42,330 bases of DNA from Oscillospiraceae bacterium (GCA_015064785.1 SVRM01000027.1:1-42330), one strand, 5' to 3'; numbered from the stretch's first letter, positions 31,217 to 40,436 are shown. Translations and numbers: made by a program. Notes: a model not told the origin generated them from the sequence alone.

Positions 31217-32293
31217 TTGAAACCAATGGATATCTATTCGTCAACAGCGCCGTTCCGCCGGATGAAGCTGCTGCTGGGACTGGGCATGACGCTGATTGCA
31301 ACGCTTCTGTATGTCGTCATGGTCGGGCTGCCGGGACTTGCCGCGGCGTGGCTGTCCTATCTTATGCTTCCCTTCTGGGCGGCGCTGTCGATCTTCCTCT
31401 GCGTCAAGCTGTACCAGGCGGTCGGCTACCGCATTGATGCCGGTCACATCGCCATCATCACCGGCGCCATTGCCGACGGCTTCATTCCGCGCAACGCCGT
31501 ATCCCTGTCGCAGGATCTGGTCACGCAGCGCTTCCGTACACCGAAAAACTATTTCACCGCCAAAAAGCTGATCTCCGGCTCTGTCGCCGAGCTGAACACC
31601 ACCTTCACCCGTGCCGCATCGCTGATCGGCGAGGTTCCCGGCATGAAGCTGATGGTCGAGATGGGACGGCAGTTTCTGCGCATTCATCTTGCGTACATGA
31701 ATCACGCCTGCCTGGCGTACACGTTCTTCCGCGGCGACGAGGGGCTGTATCTGAGCGCCTCCGAGGGCTGTGCGATTTTTGCGATCAACTGGAAGCATCT
31801 GACCAAGAACGCCTCCGACATAGCCATCGGCATGAGCGCCGGCATCGCCGTTCTGACCGCGGCACTCGGCATTGCGCTGTTCTCGCTGATGGGCGTGATC
31901 GGACTGTCCAGATACGCATATTTCGGCATTCTCCTCGCGCTGATGCTGGTTCTTTGCATCAAGTACGCCTTTGTCGACACATTTTTCTCGGTCTATTTTA
32001 TCAATCTTTACATGCGTCTGGCGGAATTTTCCGAGCCGAGCCGTGATTTCTTCCTGCGTCTGGAAAAAATGTCGCCGGCATTTGCGCGGATGGCAAGTCT
32101 TGCCAACGGCAAATTTCCGACGCCCAAGCGTACACACACCACGGCGCACATGCAGAAGAAAAACGCCCGCCGCACACCGCCGCACCGTCAGCCCGACGCC
32201 CGTCACACGCTGATCTGTCCGCGCTGCCGTTCGGCAAATCTTCCGACGGCAAAGTTCTGTGCCGGATGCGGTGCACAGCTGAAATGGAAATAA
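31217..32293 (+). CDS. Multi-pass membrane protein with C-terminal zinc ribbon
   Basis: A 358-residue protein I do not recognise as a named family. Two membrane helices lie near the N-terminus (about 17-40 and 45-65) and two more at about 200-225 and 230-252. A soluble middle part (70-190) lies between them. A basic linker follows (PKRTHTTAHMQKKNARRTPP), and the last 25 residues are a zinc ribbon: CPRC, then CAGC, each with the usual CxxC spacing. Zinc ribbons fused to membrane proteins often mediate protein or lipid contacts. The start TTG at 31217 has AGAGAGG (31201-31207) 9 nt upstream and is preferred to the ATG at 31226, which is 18 nt away. Confidence 0.55.
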   Translation: MKPMDIYSSTAPFRRMKLLLGLGMTLIATLLYVVMVGLPGLAAAWLSYLMLPFWAALSIFLCVKLYQAVGYRIDAGHIAIITGAIADGFIPRNAVSLSQDLVTQRFRTPKNYFTAKKLISGSVAELNTTFTRAASLIGEVPGMKLMVEMGRQFLRIHLAYMNHACLAYTFFRGDEGLYLSASEGCAIFAINWKHLTKNASDIAIGMSAGIAVLTAALGIALFSLMGVIGLSRYAYFGILLALMLVLCIKYAFVDTFFSVYFINLYMRLAEFSEPSRDFFLRLEKMSPAFARMASLANGKFPTPKRTHTTAHMQKKNARRTPPHRQPDARHTLICPRCRSANLPTAKFCAGCGAQLKWK

Positions 32294-32303
32294 CGCCCTC
32301 CGT

Positions 32304-32433
32304 CACGCCTATGGCGTGCCACCTCCCTCAATGAAGGAGGCTTATATCAGGCTCCCTCTAACGCATCAATCCCTGGATTGATGCCGGGCGCTGTCAAAAA
32401 AAGACGCTTCTGCGTCTTTTTTGCCTGAGGGAG
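32304..32433. repeat. Composite hairpin element with flanking inverted repeats and a terminator
   Basis: In order: CACGCC/GGCGTG with loop TAT (32304-32318), CCTCC..GGAGG (32322-32340), GCATCAATCC/GGATTGATGC (32363-32384, perfect 10 bp, loop CT), then the terminator AAAAAAGACGC/GCGTCTTTTTT (32397-32407 and 32412-32422, loop TTCT), which suits both strands. The outer words CTCCCTC (32352-32358) and GAGGGAG (32427-32433) bracket the last two stems. The layout resembles a small mobile palindromic element that has supplied the terminator for the zinc-ribbon gene. Confidence 0.6.
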
Positions 32434-32520
32434 TTGTACGATTGCACGATGATTTACCAAATGCAACAACCCCCTTCTTTTCGTTTTTCACACACTACTC
32501 TGAAAGAAAGGTGTTATACC

Positions 32521-33756
32521 ATGTCTGAACGTATCTATCCGTTTGCCACCGTCGATGACCGCTGTGAAGCACGTGTACGTGCCGGTCACGTCTGGGTTTA
32601 CGAATCCGACATCAAGGCGCTGTCCGGGATTCCGGAAAACGGCGCACTCTGTGATGTCTTCTCCCGCCGCGGACGGTATCTTGGCACCGGCTTTTTCAAC
32701 GCCGCATCCAAGATCCGCATCCGTGTTCTGTCGACCAATGCCAACGACCGCTTTGACGGTGCTTTCTGGGAACGCCGCGTGCGGTACGCCATCGAATACC
32801 GCCGCGCTGTCATGGCATCGGCGGCAGATTTCCTCTGCTGCCGTCTGATTTTCGGCGAAGCGGATCAGTTCCCGGGTCTGACAGTCGATCGTTTCGGCGA
32901 TGTACTTGTCACAGAAACCCTCTCACTGGGCATCGAGCTTTGCAAGGATATCATCTTCCCTGCCATTGTCCGTGTGCTGGCGGAGATGGGAACTCCGGTC
33001 AAAGCACTTTATGAGCGCAACAACGTCTCCATCCGGGCGCTGGAGGGCATGGAGGAAACGGTTGGCTTCTATCACTGCGACGGTCTGGAAGAACATCCTT
33101 CCATGACGGAAGCGATGATCTGCGAAAACGGCATTACCTATCACGTCGACTTCATGCACGGACAGAAGACCGGCTTTTTCCTTGACCAGAAGTACAACCG
33201 GCTTGCGGCAGCCCGTCTGGCACGCGGACGCACGGTGCTTGACTGCTTCACGCACACCGGCTCCTTTGCGCTGAATGCGGCAAAGGCGGGTGCTGCTCAC
33301 GTTGACGCAGTGGACATTTCAGCCGATGCGATTGCGATGACGCGCCGCAACGCTGAGGAAAACGGTCTTGCTGAACGCATGGACTTCATTTGCGCCGATG
33401 TCTTTGCGTATCTGGACGAACTGAACGCAAAGAAACAGCGCAAGTACGACATGATTATTCTCGACCCGCCCGCCTTTACCAAGAGTGCCGGTACCGTGAA
33501 CAACGCCTACGGCGGCTACCGCGAGATCAACCGCAAAGCGCTGCAGCTTCTGCCACGCGGCGGCTATTTTGCAACAGCGTCCTGCTCGCACTTTATGCCG
33601 TCAGAGCTTTTCTGCCGGATGCTGCGTGAGGCTGCCTACGATGCCCGCGTGACGCTGCGGCAGATCGAGGCACGTCAGCAGGCGCCGGATCATCCGATTC
33701 TCTGGACGGTGCCGGAGACGGATTATCTGAAGTTTTATTTGTTTCAGGTGATATAA
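32521..33756 (+). CDS. Class I SAM-dependent rRNA methyltransferase, RlmI-like
   Basis: A 411-residue enzyme of the RlmI (23S rRNA m5C) family. An N-terminal PUA-like domain (about 1-75, with AGHVWVYESDI) is followed by a central part and a Rossmann-type methyltransferase domain with FFLDQKYNR, motif I VLDCFTHTGSFALNAA, the acidic strand VDAVDIS and motif IV IILDPPAFTKS. The SCSHFM block near the C-terminus carries the catalytic cysteine expected of m5C enzymes. It probably methylates a single cytosine of 23S rRNA in ribosome assembly. GAAAGGTG lies upstream of the ATG at 32521. It is monocistronic and separated from the previous gene by the composite hairpin element. Confidence 0.88.
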   Translation: MSERIYPFATVDDRCEARVRAGHVWVYESDIKALSGIPENGALCDVFSRRGRYLGTGFFNAASKIRIRVLSTNANDRFDGAFWERRVRYAIEYRRAVMASAADFLCCRLIFGEADQFPGLTVDRFGDVLVTETLSLGIELCKDIIFPAIVRVLAEMGTPVKALYERNNVSIRALEGMEETVGFYHCDGLEEHPSMTEAMICENGITYHVDFMHGQKTGFFLDQKYNRLAAARLARGRTVLDCFTHTGSFALNAAKAGAAHVDAVDISADAIAMTRRNAEENGLAERMDFICADVFAYLDELNAKKQRKYDMIILDPPAFTKSAGTVNNAYGGYREINRKALQLLPRGGYFATASCSHFMPSELFCRMLREAAYDARVTLRQIEARQQAPDHPILWTVPETDYLKFYLFQVI

Positions 33757-33776
33757 AAAGTTGTGGGGAGGATGGG

Positions 33777-33799
33777 ATCACGCTTTCTCAAAGCGTGAT
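33777..33799. repeat. Perfect 10-bp hairpin after the rRNA methyltransferase gene
   Basis: ATCACGCTTT (33777-33786) and AAAGCGTGAT (33790-33799) with loop CTC. No T-run follows, so it is not a classical terminator on its own, but it lies before the bidirectional one at 33820. Confidence 0.6.
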
Positions 33800-33819
33800 T
33801 AATCAATGCCAAATAATCA

Positions 33820-33866
33820 CCGAGGCTGCCGCAAGGAAAACTTTGCAGCAGCCTCGGTTGTTATTT
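33820..33866. terminator. Bidirectional terminator between converging genes
   Basis: CCGAGGCTGC (33820-33829) and GCAGCCTCGG (33848-33857) form a perfect 10-bp stem with extra inner pairing. TTGTTATTT follows on the right; leftward transcription meets GATTATTTGG. Confidence 0.75.
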
Positions 33867-33869
33867 CTG

Positions 33870-36800
33870 TCAATCCATCAGTCCGAGCAGATACTTCAGC
33901 TGGAAGCGGCGGAAGAATCCGACCTCTGCACGAATGACGTCCTCAAGACGGACAATATAGTCAGCCAGCAGCCACAGCTCCTCCGCATCGATGAGAACAT
34001 CGCCGAACTCGTTCTTGGCAATATATGCGTAAACCGCTTCTGCCGCGCCGCTCGTGCCATCCTCTCCTTTGACCTTGAAGCGCTGATCGAGCCGGTGTGC
34101 GTATTCCTGCGGGGTCTCGCCGGTCATCGGCTTGACATCGAACACCGCCGCGGTTTTCCGCAGGTTGTCATAGAGTGCCGATGCGATTTCCGCGCGTTCG
34201 TCCTCCTCTGTCAGATGCTGTTTTGCTTTTCTCAGCATGTCCGTATGACGGTAGCGCATCGCCTCGCGGCTCTTGTGGAACCGGTACAGACCGTAAGCTG
34301 CGGCAGAGACAACCGCCAGACCGATGGCAATACCGATGATGAGATCGCCGTAGAGATCCCACAGCGTATCCTCCTCTTCCTCCTCCTCGATTTCTTCGAC
34401 GATGGGGGATTCGGTGATGCCCGTGGACGACGAATCGCCGCGGTTATAGTTGACGGTTTCATACGGGTCGTACATCTCGCTGTAATACGGTGTTGTGACC
34501 TCTGCGGTCAGCCATCCGTAATTTTCAAGGTAAATTTCACACCACGCATGTGCGTTGGAGTCCTTGACGTTGCAGATGTAGTTGCCGATGCGGTCTTCCG
34601 CTTCGTTGCGTGCAAACTTCGGTGCGATGTAGCCCTCGACATACCGTGTCGGGACACCGACGGAACGCAGAAGCAGGGTCGCCGCCGTTGCATACTGCAC
34701 GCAGTAGCCTTCCTTTGTGACAAACAGGAAGCGCTCGACCGATGACATGGTATCCTCGGTATCGGGCAGGGTCGGGTTCAGCGTGTAGACCATGTTGTCG
34801 GACAGGTACTTTGCAATACGGCGGGCAAATTCGGTGTAATAAAGCGACGTGTCATACACCATACCGTCCACCTGACCGCGCAGATATGCGGAAAATGCTT
34901 CCACATCGGTGACGTCGTATTCGACATCAATCAGCGAATTGTCGGTGCCGCGCACCTCGCGGGCTTCAAGGAAGGGCCGATTGAGCAGCTGATCCGCGCG
35001 CGCATCAAGGTCTTCCTTCCATTCCATCGGAACGGCATCCGTTACCGTGGAAACATCGGAATCCTGAATGCGCATATAAGCGATTTCATCGCCTTCCTCC
35101 AGCGTCACACCGTTTCCGTAATCCAGATAGATGTCCCCGTCATCCGATGCATACACAAATGCAACGGTATCGCCGACGGTATACTGCATCGCACGCTGTG
35201 CAAGGATATCGGTGAAATCCAGTTCCTCACCGTCGATTCTTGCCGTCAGACCCGTTTCGGGCAGCGGCTCGGAATAGATGATTTCGAGTGCGAGCTGACG
35301 GAGCTTTTCGTTGAGCGCCTGATCCTGCGTCAGCGACGTATACAGTCCGGAATCGGTGACATAGTCGTTATACTGCATGACCTCACGGATTTCATCCATA
35401 AAGGTCTGCTGCCCCGCCGCATCGAGCGACTGGAAATATTCGGCGAGATTCCGCAGAGAATACGAATCATATCCGGTATCGAAAACGTTCGTATCTTCAT
35501 TTTCAAACAGCTTTGCAATATCATTGCCGACATACATATAGACATCCATGAAATTGTCATACGCCATGCGCTTCTGGTTCAGCGTCTGCCACCAGTCCTG
35601 CTCCTTATACAGCGGCAGGAACGCGACGGCGGAATACTTTGCACCCTTGTGGAAGGCACGGGAATACGCAATGCCGTCAAAATAGTTGATCCAGCGCTTC
35701 TGATAGGCTTCCTCAATGGAGCCGTACTGCTGCAGAGACAGCGCGGTATTCATCTTCGACGGCAAAAACAGGATATTGCCGGCGACACCGAGGTTTTTGA
35801 GCGAAATCAGCGTCGTCATAAAGCCGTCGTCCTCGTGGTTGACATACGAGGTCTTGGTTTTATAGCGGACGAGCTTTTCGTTCAGATTACGGTAAAAGCG
35901 GTAGGTGATGTCCTCGGCGGAAAAGCCGTCGGGAAACAGCTCCTTGAAATGGTCGCGCGTTGCCTCGTCGGCAACATACCATTTATCATCAAGGAACGTG
36001 GAGGACACCCACGAGCGCAGGTAGACCGGCAGATTCAGGTTCGACTGGATCTCCAGTACCGGCTTGCCTGTGAAGTAGCGCGGGGTGGCAATGGAGGAGC
36101 GTGCGTCGAGAATTTCGGCGGCACCGGTTAAGCCAAGGTCTGCAATCTGCATATCCTCGCCGGTAATCAGCGCCATTTCATACGCACGGATCGTTTCCAT
36201 CACGGTATCGATGGTTTCGTAGGTTTTCCACGGCTCCTTGACGCGGGAGGCGGGAATGGCGGCGGCAAGCAGTGCAAGCAAGGTACACAGCACCGCCGAA
36301 AAGCCGACCACGGCTGAACCGCGCAGAGAAAATGCCTTTTCGGTCTTTTTGTCCGCGGTAAACGCCGATATGTCGCCGATGTCGGGGAGCGCTGTTTCCT
36401 CTGGCGGACCTTTCGCATCGGAATCCAGCTCTGCAGCCGTGACGGTTCTGTGCTTGGGCAGTGCGGCATATTTGTCTGCCATCTTCATGCACAGAAGACC
36501 GCAGATGCCGGCAACCGACAGCGCAATGCCCCACTTGGAGGTGGAAATATTATAAAGGAAGACGAGCGTGTAGCTGAATGCGGTGATGACGGCAATCGGC
36601 CAGACACGGATTTTCCTTGCAGTACAGTGCGCGACGATGATCGCCGCCGCGACTTGCAGAATCCCGAACGCGATTCTTGCAAAGTGCAGCTCCGCTTCCG
36701 CATCAAGGGGAGAATCGAGCTTAAAGACGTACAAAACGCCATAGCCGATGGTCATCATATAGGAGATGGCAGAATTGAACAGTCCCCGCCCGAGATTGAT

Positions 36801-37172
36801 CAAAAGCTGAATCGGATTGGCGCCGATGAACAGCGCAATTCCCGCTCCGGCAGTCAGAATCCACGCGATGACCGATACGATTCTGTTCCAGCAGGCGGCG
36901 CCGTGCAGAAGCAGCACCAGCGCGATCATCGGCAGAAACAGCAGCTTCGGCGTTGCAAAGCCGAAGGCGTTGTCCGTGAACAGGTACAAACCGGCCAGCA
37001 GCAGATACGCGGGAACCAGACGCAGAAGCAGTCCGACGGGCGTCATCCAGCCGGACACCGTCTGAAGACCCGGGTGCAGATGCCGCAGATTTTTCTGTTT
37101 TGCGGCAAGACGCGCCGCACGTCCGGACGGCTTTTGTTCCTCCTGCTTTGATTTTTTGGGTTTTTTGGACAT
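33870..37172 (-). CDS. TgpA-like transglutaminase-domain membrane protein (DUF3488/DUF4129)
   Basis: A 1100-residue membrane protein, long for the family. A basic, Lys-rich N-terminus precedes six or more membrane helices (about 40-230), a large extracellular part (about 300-800), a transglutaminase-like core (about 800-905) and one further helix (about 945-970) before a cytoplasmic C-terminal DUF4129-like tail. The core shows Cys824 in EGYCVQYA and His875 in SNAHAWCEIY. The third residue of the triad, usually the Asp of WxxVDPTP, is Glu891 in WLTAEVTTP. With moxR and the DUF58 gene upstream it makes the common MoxR-DUF58-TgpA operon, thought to act in protein maturation or stress response at the cell surface. 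The ATG at 37172 has TGAGGAA 8 nt upstream; the ATG at 37187 would overlap that site. Confidence 0.85.
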   Translation of the reverse strand: MSKKPKKSKQEEQKPSGRAARLAAKQKNLRHLHPGLQTVSGWMTPVGLLLRLVPAYLLLAGLYLFTDNAFGFATPKLLFLPMIALVLLLHGAACWNRIVSVIAWILTAGAGIALFIGANPIQLLINLGRGLFNSAISYMMTIGYGVLYVFKLDSPLDAEAELHFARIAFGILQVAAAIIVAHCTARKIRVWPIAVITAFSYTLVFLYNISTSKWGIALSVAGICGLLCMKMADKYAALPKHRTVTAAELDSDAKGPPEETALPDIGDISAFTADKKTEKAFSLRGSAVVGFSAVLCTLLALLAAAIPASRVKEPWKTYETIDTVMETIRAYEMALITGEDMQIADLGLTGAAEILDARSSIATPRYFTGKPVLEIQSNLNLPVYLRSWVSSTFLDDKWYVADEATRDHFKELFPDGFSAEDITYRFYRNLNEKLVRYKTKTSYVNHEDDGFMTTLISLKNLGVAGNILFLPSKMNTALSLQQYGSIEEAYQKRWINYFDGIAYSRAFHKGAKYSAVAFLPLYKEQDWWQTLNQKRMAYDNFMDVYMYVGNDIAKLFENEDTNVFDTGYDSYSLRNLAEYFQSLDAAGQQTFMDEIREVMQYNDYVTDSGLYTSLTQDQALNEKLRQLALEIIYSEPLPETGLTARIDGEELDFTDILAQRAMQYTVGDTVAFVYASDDGDIYLDYGNGVTLEEGDEIAYMRIQDSDVSTVTDAVPMEWKEDLDARADQLLNRPFLEAREVRGTDNSLIDVEYDVTDVEAFSAYLRGQVDGMVYDTSLYYTEFARRIAKYLSDNMVYTLNPTLPDTEDTMSSVERFLFVTKEGYCVQYATAATLLLRSVGVPTRYVEGYIAPKFARNEAEDRIGNYICNVKDSNAHAWCEIYLENYGWLTAEVTTPYYSEMYDPYETVNYNRGDSSSTGITESPIVEEIEEEEEEDTLWDLYGDLIIGIAIGLAVVSAAAYGLYRFHKSREAMRYRHTDMLRKAKQHLTEEDERAEIASALYDNLRKTAAVFDVKPMTGETPQEYAHRLDQRFKVKGEDGTSGAAEAVYAYIAKNEFGDVLIDAEELWLLADYIVRLEDVIRAEVGFFRRFQLKYLLGLMD

Positions 37173-37187
37173 GGATTGATTCCTCAT

Positions 37188-38663
37188 TTATTTGATTTCG
37201 TTGAACACCGTCACCAGAATGCCGGCGGCGCGCATCTGTGCGATCAGATGCTCATTTTCCTCGTTATGACGCGCACGCTCCCCGGGGTCCCGGATCTTTG
37301 CAATCGGGTCGAAGTAGTATACGCTGAGTCCACCCAGCAGGACAACGGACGAGTAGTCGCGCAGGGACTGCTGTAAGGTTGTGACAAGAGACGCATCCAG
37401 ATGGCTTGTGACGATATAGTAGGAGACGGATTCCGTTTCCGTCATAAAGCGGCACAGCGATGCCGGCGACAGCGATGCATCGTGCAGTCCTGCCGTTGCA
37501 AAATATGGGTATACGCGCTCAAAGTCCAGTTCATTGTACATGACCTCAGCAGCATAACCGATGTGCGGTGCGTCATCCTCCGACGGTTTGTCCCCGGAGG
37601 GCTGATGCGCACCCAGCAGTGCCTCCATGCCGATTTCCGCAGCCCGCCGCTCATACCACATCAGCGTACAGACGTTGTTGGCGCCGCGCAGTGTGGACAG
37701 CATCAGCGCGATGGTCATTTCCGTCACGGCATCGGCACAGCAGAGATTGATGTCGTCGGTATACAGTCCGCGGCGGTACGGGTCGGTGTAATTTTCACCG
37801 AGGTCCGGCAGAAAGCACACAGAACGGCAGGCGTTCATGCCGTAATGCTTGACCATCAGATCCTGCGTTTTGGATGACAGCTTCCAGTGGATATCGCGCA
37901 GACCGTCGCCCATGCGGTATTCCTTGATTTCGGTCAGCTCGGTACGGTCGGCACCGCGGAGATTGCGGACCTCGGTCGTGTTGACCTCCGATGCGGCACC
38001 TTCGCCGTCCGTGACGATCACCGGTCTGCGCGGCATGACGAACACCGGGCGCAGATTGTCACGCTGCATCCGGATGCGGAAGAGCTTCAGCGGGTCGTAC
38101 ACGTAGAGATCGCGGATGCCGATTTCATAGCCGCCGCGGTAATGGAACACGGCGCGGTCGAGAATGCGGAAGGTTCCCATCGGTGCCAGCGAGCAGGATA
38201 CGCGCTTCGTTTCGCAGTGAACGCCGTCCGATGACGGATACTGAATGTCCGCATCGACAAACGGATACGGCAGAAAACCGTTGTTGGCAATCAGAATTTC
38301 ATATTCCAGCGGCACTTCCTTCTGGATGGTCTCCGCCTCAACCGTATTGGACTCGCTGACGAACAGATGGCATGTCAGCACATACAGCACCAGAAGCGGC
38401 GGCAGAAGCATGACGAAAATGAACAGCACCGAGGACAGAGGCGAGCGCAGTGCCTGCGTGAACAGAAGGGCAAACACAAAGAACAGTCCGTACCAGATGG
38501 CATTTTTCGTCAGCGAAAACGTCGGATAGGTTTTCAGACGGGAGAGCTTTTCCCGCCGACGGATTTCGCGGAGCAGCTTTTCTTCTTCCTTTACCCGCTG
38601 GCGTCTGGCTTTTTCGCCTGCACGCTCCTCCGCACGCCGCTGTTTTTCCATGACAGCGTTCAT
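37188..38663 (-). CDS. DUF58 domain membrane protein
   Basis: A 491-residue protein. A highly charged N-terminal segment (residues 1-45, many Arg, Lys and Glu, probably a coiled coil) is followed by two membrane helices (about 55-78 and 82-100) and an extended soluble region. The DUF58 signature is IKEYRMGDGLRDIHWKLSSK (about 245-264). DUF58 proteins accompany MoxR ATPases and often resemble von Willebrand A folds that handle metal-dependent complexes. The start overlaps the moxR stop codon by four bases (ATGA), and the end directly abuts the TgpA-like gene. Co-expression with both is expected. Confidence 0.88.
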   Translation of the reverse strand: MNAVMEKQRRAEERAGEKARRQRVKEEEKLLREIRRREKLSRLKTYPTFSLTKNAIWYGLFFVFALLFTQALRSPLSSVLFIFVMLLPPLLVLYVLTCHLFVSESNTVEAETIQKEVPLEYEILIANNGFLPYPFVDADIQYPSSDGVHCETKRVSCSLAPMGTFRILDRAVFHYRGGYEIGIRDLYVYDPLKLFRIRMQRDNLRPVFVMPRRPVIVTDGEGAASEVNTTEVRNLRGADRTELTEIKEYRMGDGLRDIHWKLSSKTQDLMVKHYGMNACRSVCFLPDLGENYTDPYRRGLYTDDINLCCADAVTEMTIALMLSTLRGANNVCTLMWYERRAAEIGMEALLGAHQPSGDKPSEDDAPHIGYAAEVMYNELDFERVYPYFATAGLHDASLSPASLCRFMTETESVSYYIVTSHLDASLVTTLQQSLRDYSSVVLLGGLSVYYFDPIAKIRDPGERARHNEENEHLIAQMRAAGILVTVFNEIK

Positions 38664-39673
38664 GCCTTTTCCTCGTCCTTTTCACGCTTGCCGACAAACG
38701 GCACGTCTGCCGCGCGGAGAATATCGCGCAGAACCTGCTCGGCTGTGATGCGCTGGAGCTTTGCCTCCTGCTTGAGCATGACACGGTGCGCAATCGTATT
38801 GACGAAAATCGCGTTGACGTCCTCGGGAATGACATAGGTACGGTTATGCATCAGCGCATATGCCTGTGCCATACGGGTCAGCGCCAGCGACGCACGGGGC
38901 GATGCACCGAGGGCAAGTGCGCCGTGACGGCGGGTTGCCGCGACCAGACGGACGATATAGTCGTAAATGGCATCATCCATATACACATCCGCCGCAGCTT
39001 CCTTGAGAACGCGGATCTGATCGGCATCGGTCTGTGCCGTGACCTTTTCCAGCGGATTTTCGTACTTTCTGGCACGGATGATGTTGATTTCCTCCTCGGC
39101 GGTCGGATAACCGATGGAGATTTTGACGGTGAAGCGGTCCAGCTGTGCTTCGGGCAGCGGATAGGTACCGACAAAGCCGGTCGGGTTCTGTGTTGCGATG
39201 ACAAAGAACGGATCGGGAATCGGATAGGTGGTACCGTCGACGGTTACTTTTGCTTCTTCCATCGATTCGAGCAGTGAGGACTGGGTCTTCGGCGATGCAC
39301 GGTTGATTTCGTCTGCCAGCAGGATGTTGGTCATGACCAGACCTTCGCGGAACTCAAAGTTTTCCGTCTGGCGGTTATAGATATTGAAGCCGGTAATATC
39401 GGATGCCATGACGTCGGGGGTAAACTGTGCGCGCTTGAAGCGAAGACCTGCCGCCGCAGCGAGTGCCGCCGCAAGCGTGGTCTTACCGACGCCGGGAACG
39501 TCCTCAATCAGCACATGTCCGCCGGCGAGCAGTGCCGTAACGAGCATGACAATCTCGTGGCGCTTGCCGATGACGACCTTTTCAATCTCGGCAACCAGCG
39601 CCTGTGCCGCCGCATGGATTTCGGACGCCGGGGCGGTGTTTTCGTTGTTCTGCTTCTGCATTTCTGTGTTCAT
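38660..39673 (-). CDS. MoxR-family AAA+ ATPase
   Basis: A 337-residue cytoplasmic ATPase. The Walker A is EDVPGVGKTTLA (about residues 57-68), the Walker B is NILLADEINRASPKTQ with the catalytic Asp-Glu, and the sensor region reads FFVIATQNP. The C-terminal lid domain contains GASPRASLALTRMAQAYAL. MoxR proteins are chaperone-like ATPases that assist maturation of complexes, usually with the DUF58 partner encoded next door. The ATG has AAAGGA 8 nt upstream. It is the first gene of a leftward three-gene operon with a strong promoter. Confidence 0.93.
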   Translation of the reverse strand: MNTEMQKQNNENTAPASEIHAAAQALVAEIEKVVIGKRHEIVMLVTALLAGGHVLIEDVPGVGKTTLAAALAAAAGLRFKRAQFTPDVMASDITGFNIYNRQTENFEFREGLVMTNILLADEINRASPKTQSSLLESMEEAKVTVDGTTYPIPDPFFVIATQNPTGFVGTYPLPEAQLDRFTVKISIGYPTAEEEINIIRARKYENPLEKVTAQTDADQIRVLKEAAADVYMDDAIYDYIVRLVAATRRHGALALGASPRASLALTRMAQAYALMHNRTYVIPEDVNAIFVNTIAHRVMLKQEAKLQRITAEQVLRDILRAADVPFVGKREKDEEKA

Positions 39674-39712
39674 AGGATTCGTCCTTTCTTTTCACGATTG
39701 TGTTCTGTCCCT

Positions 39713-39741
39713 ATTATACTATATATGCGAAATGCTGTCAA
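39713..39741 (-). promoter_or_regulatory. Promoter for the MoxR-DUF58-TgpA operon
   Basis: Reading leftward, a perfect TTGACA (39741-39736) and a perfect TATAAT (39718-39713) with a 17-nt spacer, about 40 nt before the moxR start. Confidence 0.9.
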
Positions 39742-39917
39742 GAAAAAAGTCATGCAAACCACAAGAAAATTGTAAAAATTGATTAAGAAAAAGAATGATT
39801 CAGCACGCTTTCCCGTTGGGGTGAACAATTCCCTGCCCGTCGGTACCTGTTTCTTCCGAAAATGAAAATAATTGGAAAAAAACGCGCGGGGTACTGTATT
39901 TTTCGCGGAATTTATGA

Positions 39918-40006
39918 TATAATATCCATGACAGCATCAAAAACGGGGACGAAAACAGCAAAAAGAGTACCCGGCCGATCATATCAGCAGAACAGGTACT
40001 CTTTTG
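39918..40006 (+). ncRNA. Candidate small transcript between a -10 box and a bidirectional terminator
   Basis: TATAAT at 39918-39923 has only a weak -35 (TGTATT at 39895-39900). A transcript starting near 39930 would run to the stem AAAAGAGTACC (39961-39971) and GGTACTCTTTT (39995-40005). That stem also serves as the leftward terminator of spoVG, where it is followed by TTTTTGC. The 70-80 nt between promoter and terminator hold a 25-30 codon open frame without a ribosome site. It is reported as a possible small RNA, with low confidence. Confidence 0.3.
39961..40005 (-). terminator. Rho-independent terminator of spoVG
   Basis: AAAAGAGTACC (39961-39971) pairs with GGTACTCTTTT (39995-40005) around a 23-nt loop, giving 11 perfect pairs. 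Reading leftward, the stem is followed by T and GC. It is about 60 nt after the spoVG stop codon. Confidence 0.7.
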
Positions 40007-40066
40007 TGATGTGTTTTGATGGATTCATAATGTCAGATCTCCGATTGTCTGTGCGGCGGTGTTTGC

Positions 40067-40387
40067 TCAGAGGATGGCGTCGGCGTATTCTTCTTCCCGT
40101 CTGCACAGCGGACTGGTACCGTTGTCGTAGGCAATGCGCTCTGCATGGTACGCTTCAATGACAGCCGATTCCAGCATGGAACGGAATTCCACGTTGATGG
40201 GGTGGACGATATCGCGGTACGTACCGTCGGGATTCTTGCGGCTGGGCATCACGATAAAGAACTTGTCTCTTGCATAAATGACTTTGATATCATGGACTGC
40301 AAGTGCGTGATCGAAGGTCACGGAGACGATCGCTTTCATCGGTCCCTCGTCAAAAAGCTTTCGGATTTTGATGTCAGTAATGGTCAT
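40067..40387 (-). CDS. spoVG: Septation/sporulation regulator SpoVG
   Basis: A 106-residue nucleic-acid-binding regulator, slightly longer than the usual 85-100 residues. Core blocks are DEGPMKAIVSVTFDHALAVHD, FFIVMPSRKNPDGTYRDIVHP and the C-terminal helix SAVIEAYHAE. SpoVG affects cell division at sporulation and RNA-level regulation in Bacillota. The ATG at 40387 has AAAGGAAG upstream and gives the expected start MTITDIKIRKLF; the longer frame to 40405 adds MKGSPP and lacks a site. The C-terminal tail (TSPLCRREEEYADAIL) extends beyond the conserved core. It is monocistronic and divergent from murC. Confidence 0.93.
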   Translation of the reverse strand: MTITDIKIRKLFDEGPMKAIVSVTFDHALAVHDIKVIYARDKFFIVMPSRKNPDGTYRDIVHPINVEFRSMLESAVIEAYHAERIAYDNGTSPLCRREEEYADAIL

Positions 40388-40436
40388 GGGTGGGCTTCCT
40401 TTCAATGTATTTGATGCTTCTGTCGCGTCTGTTATT

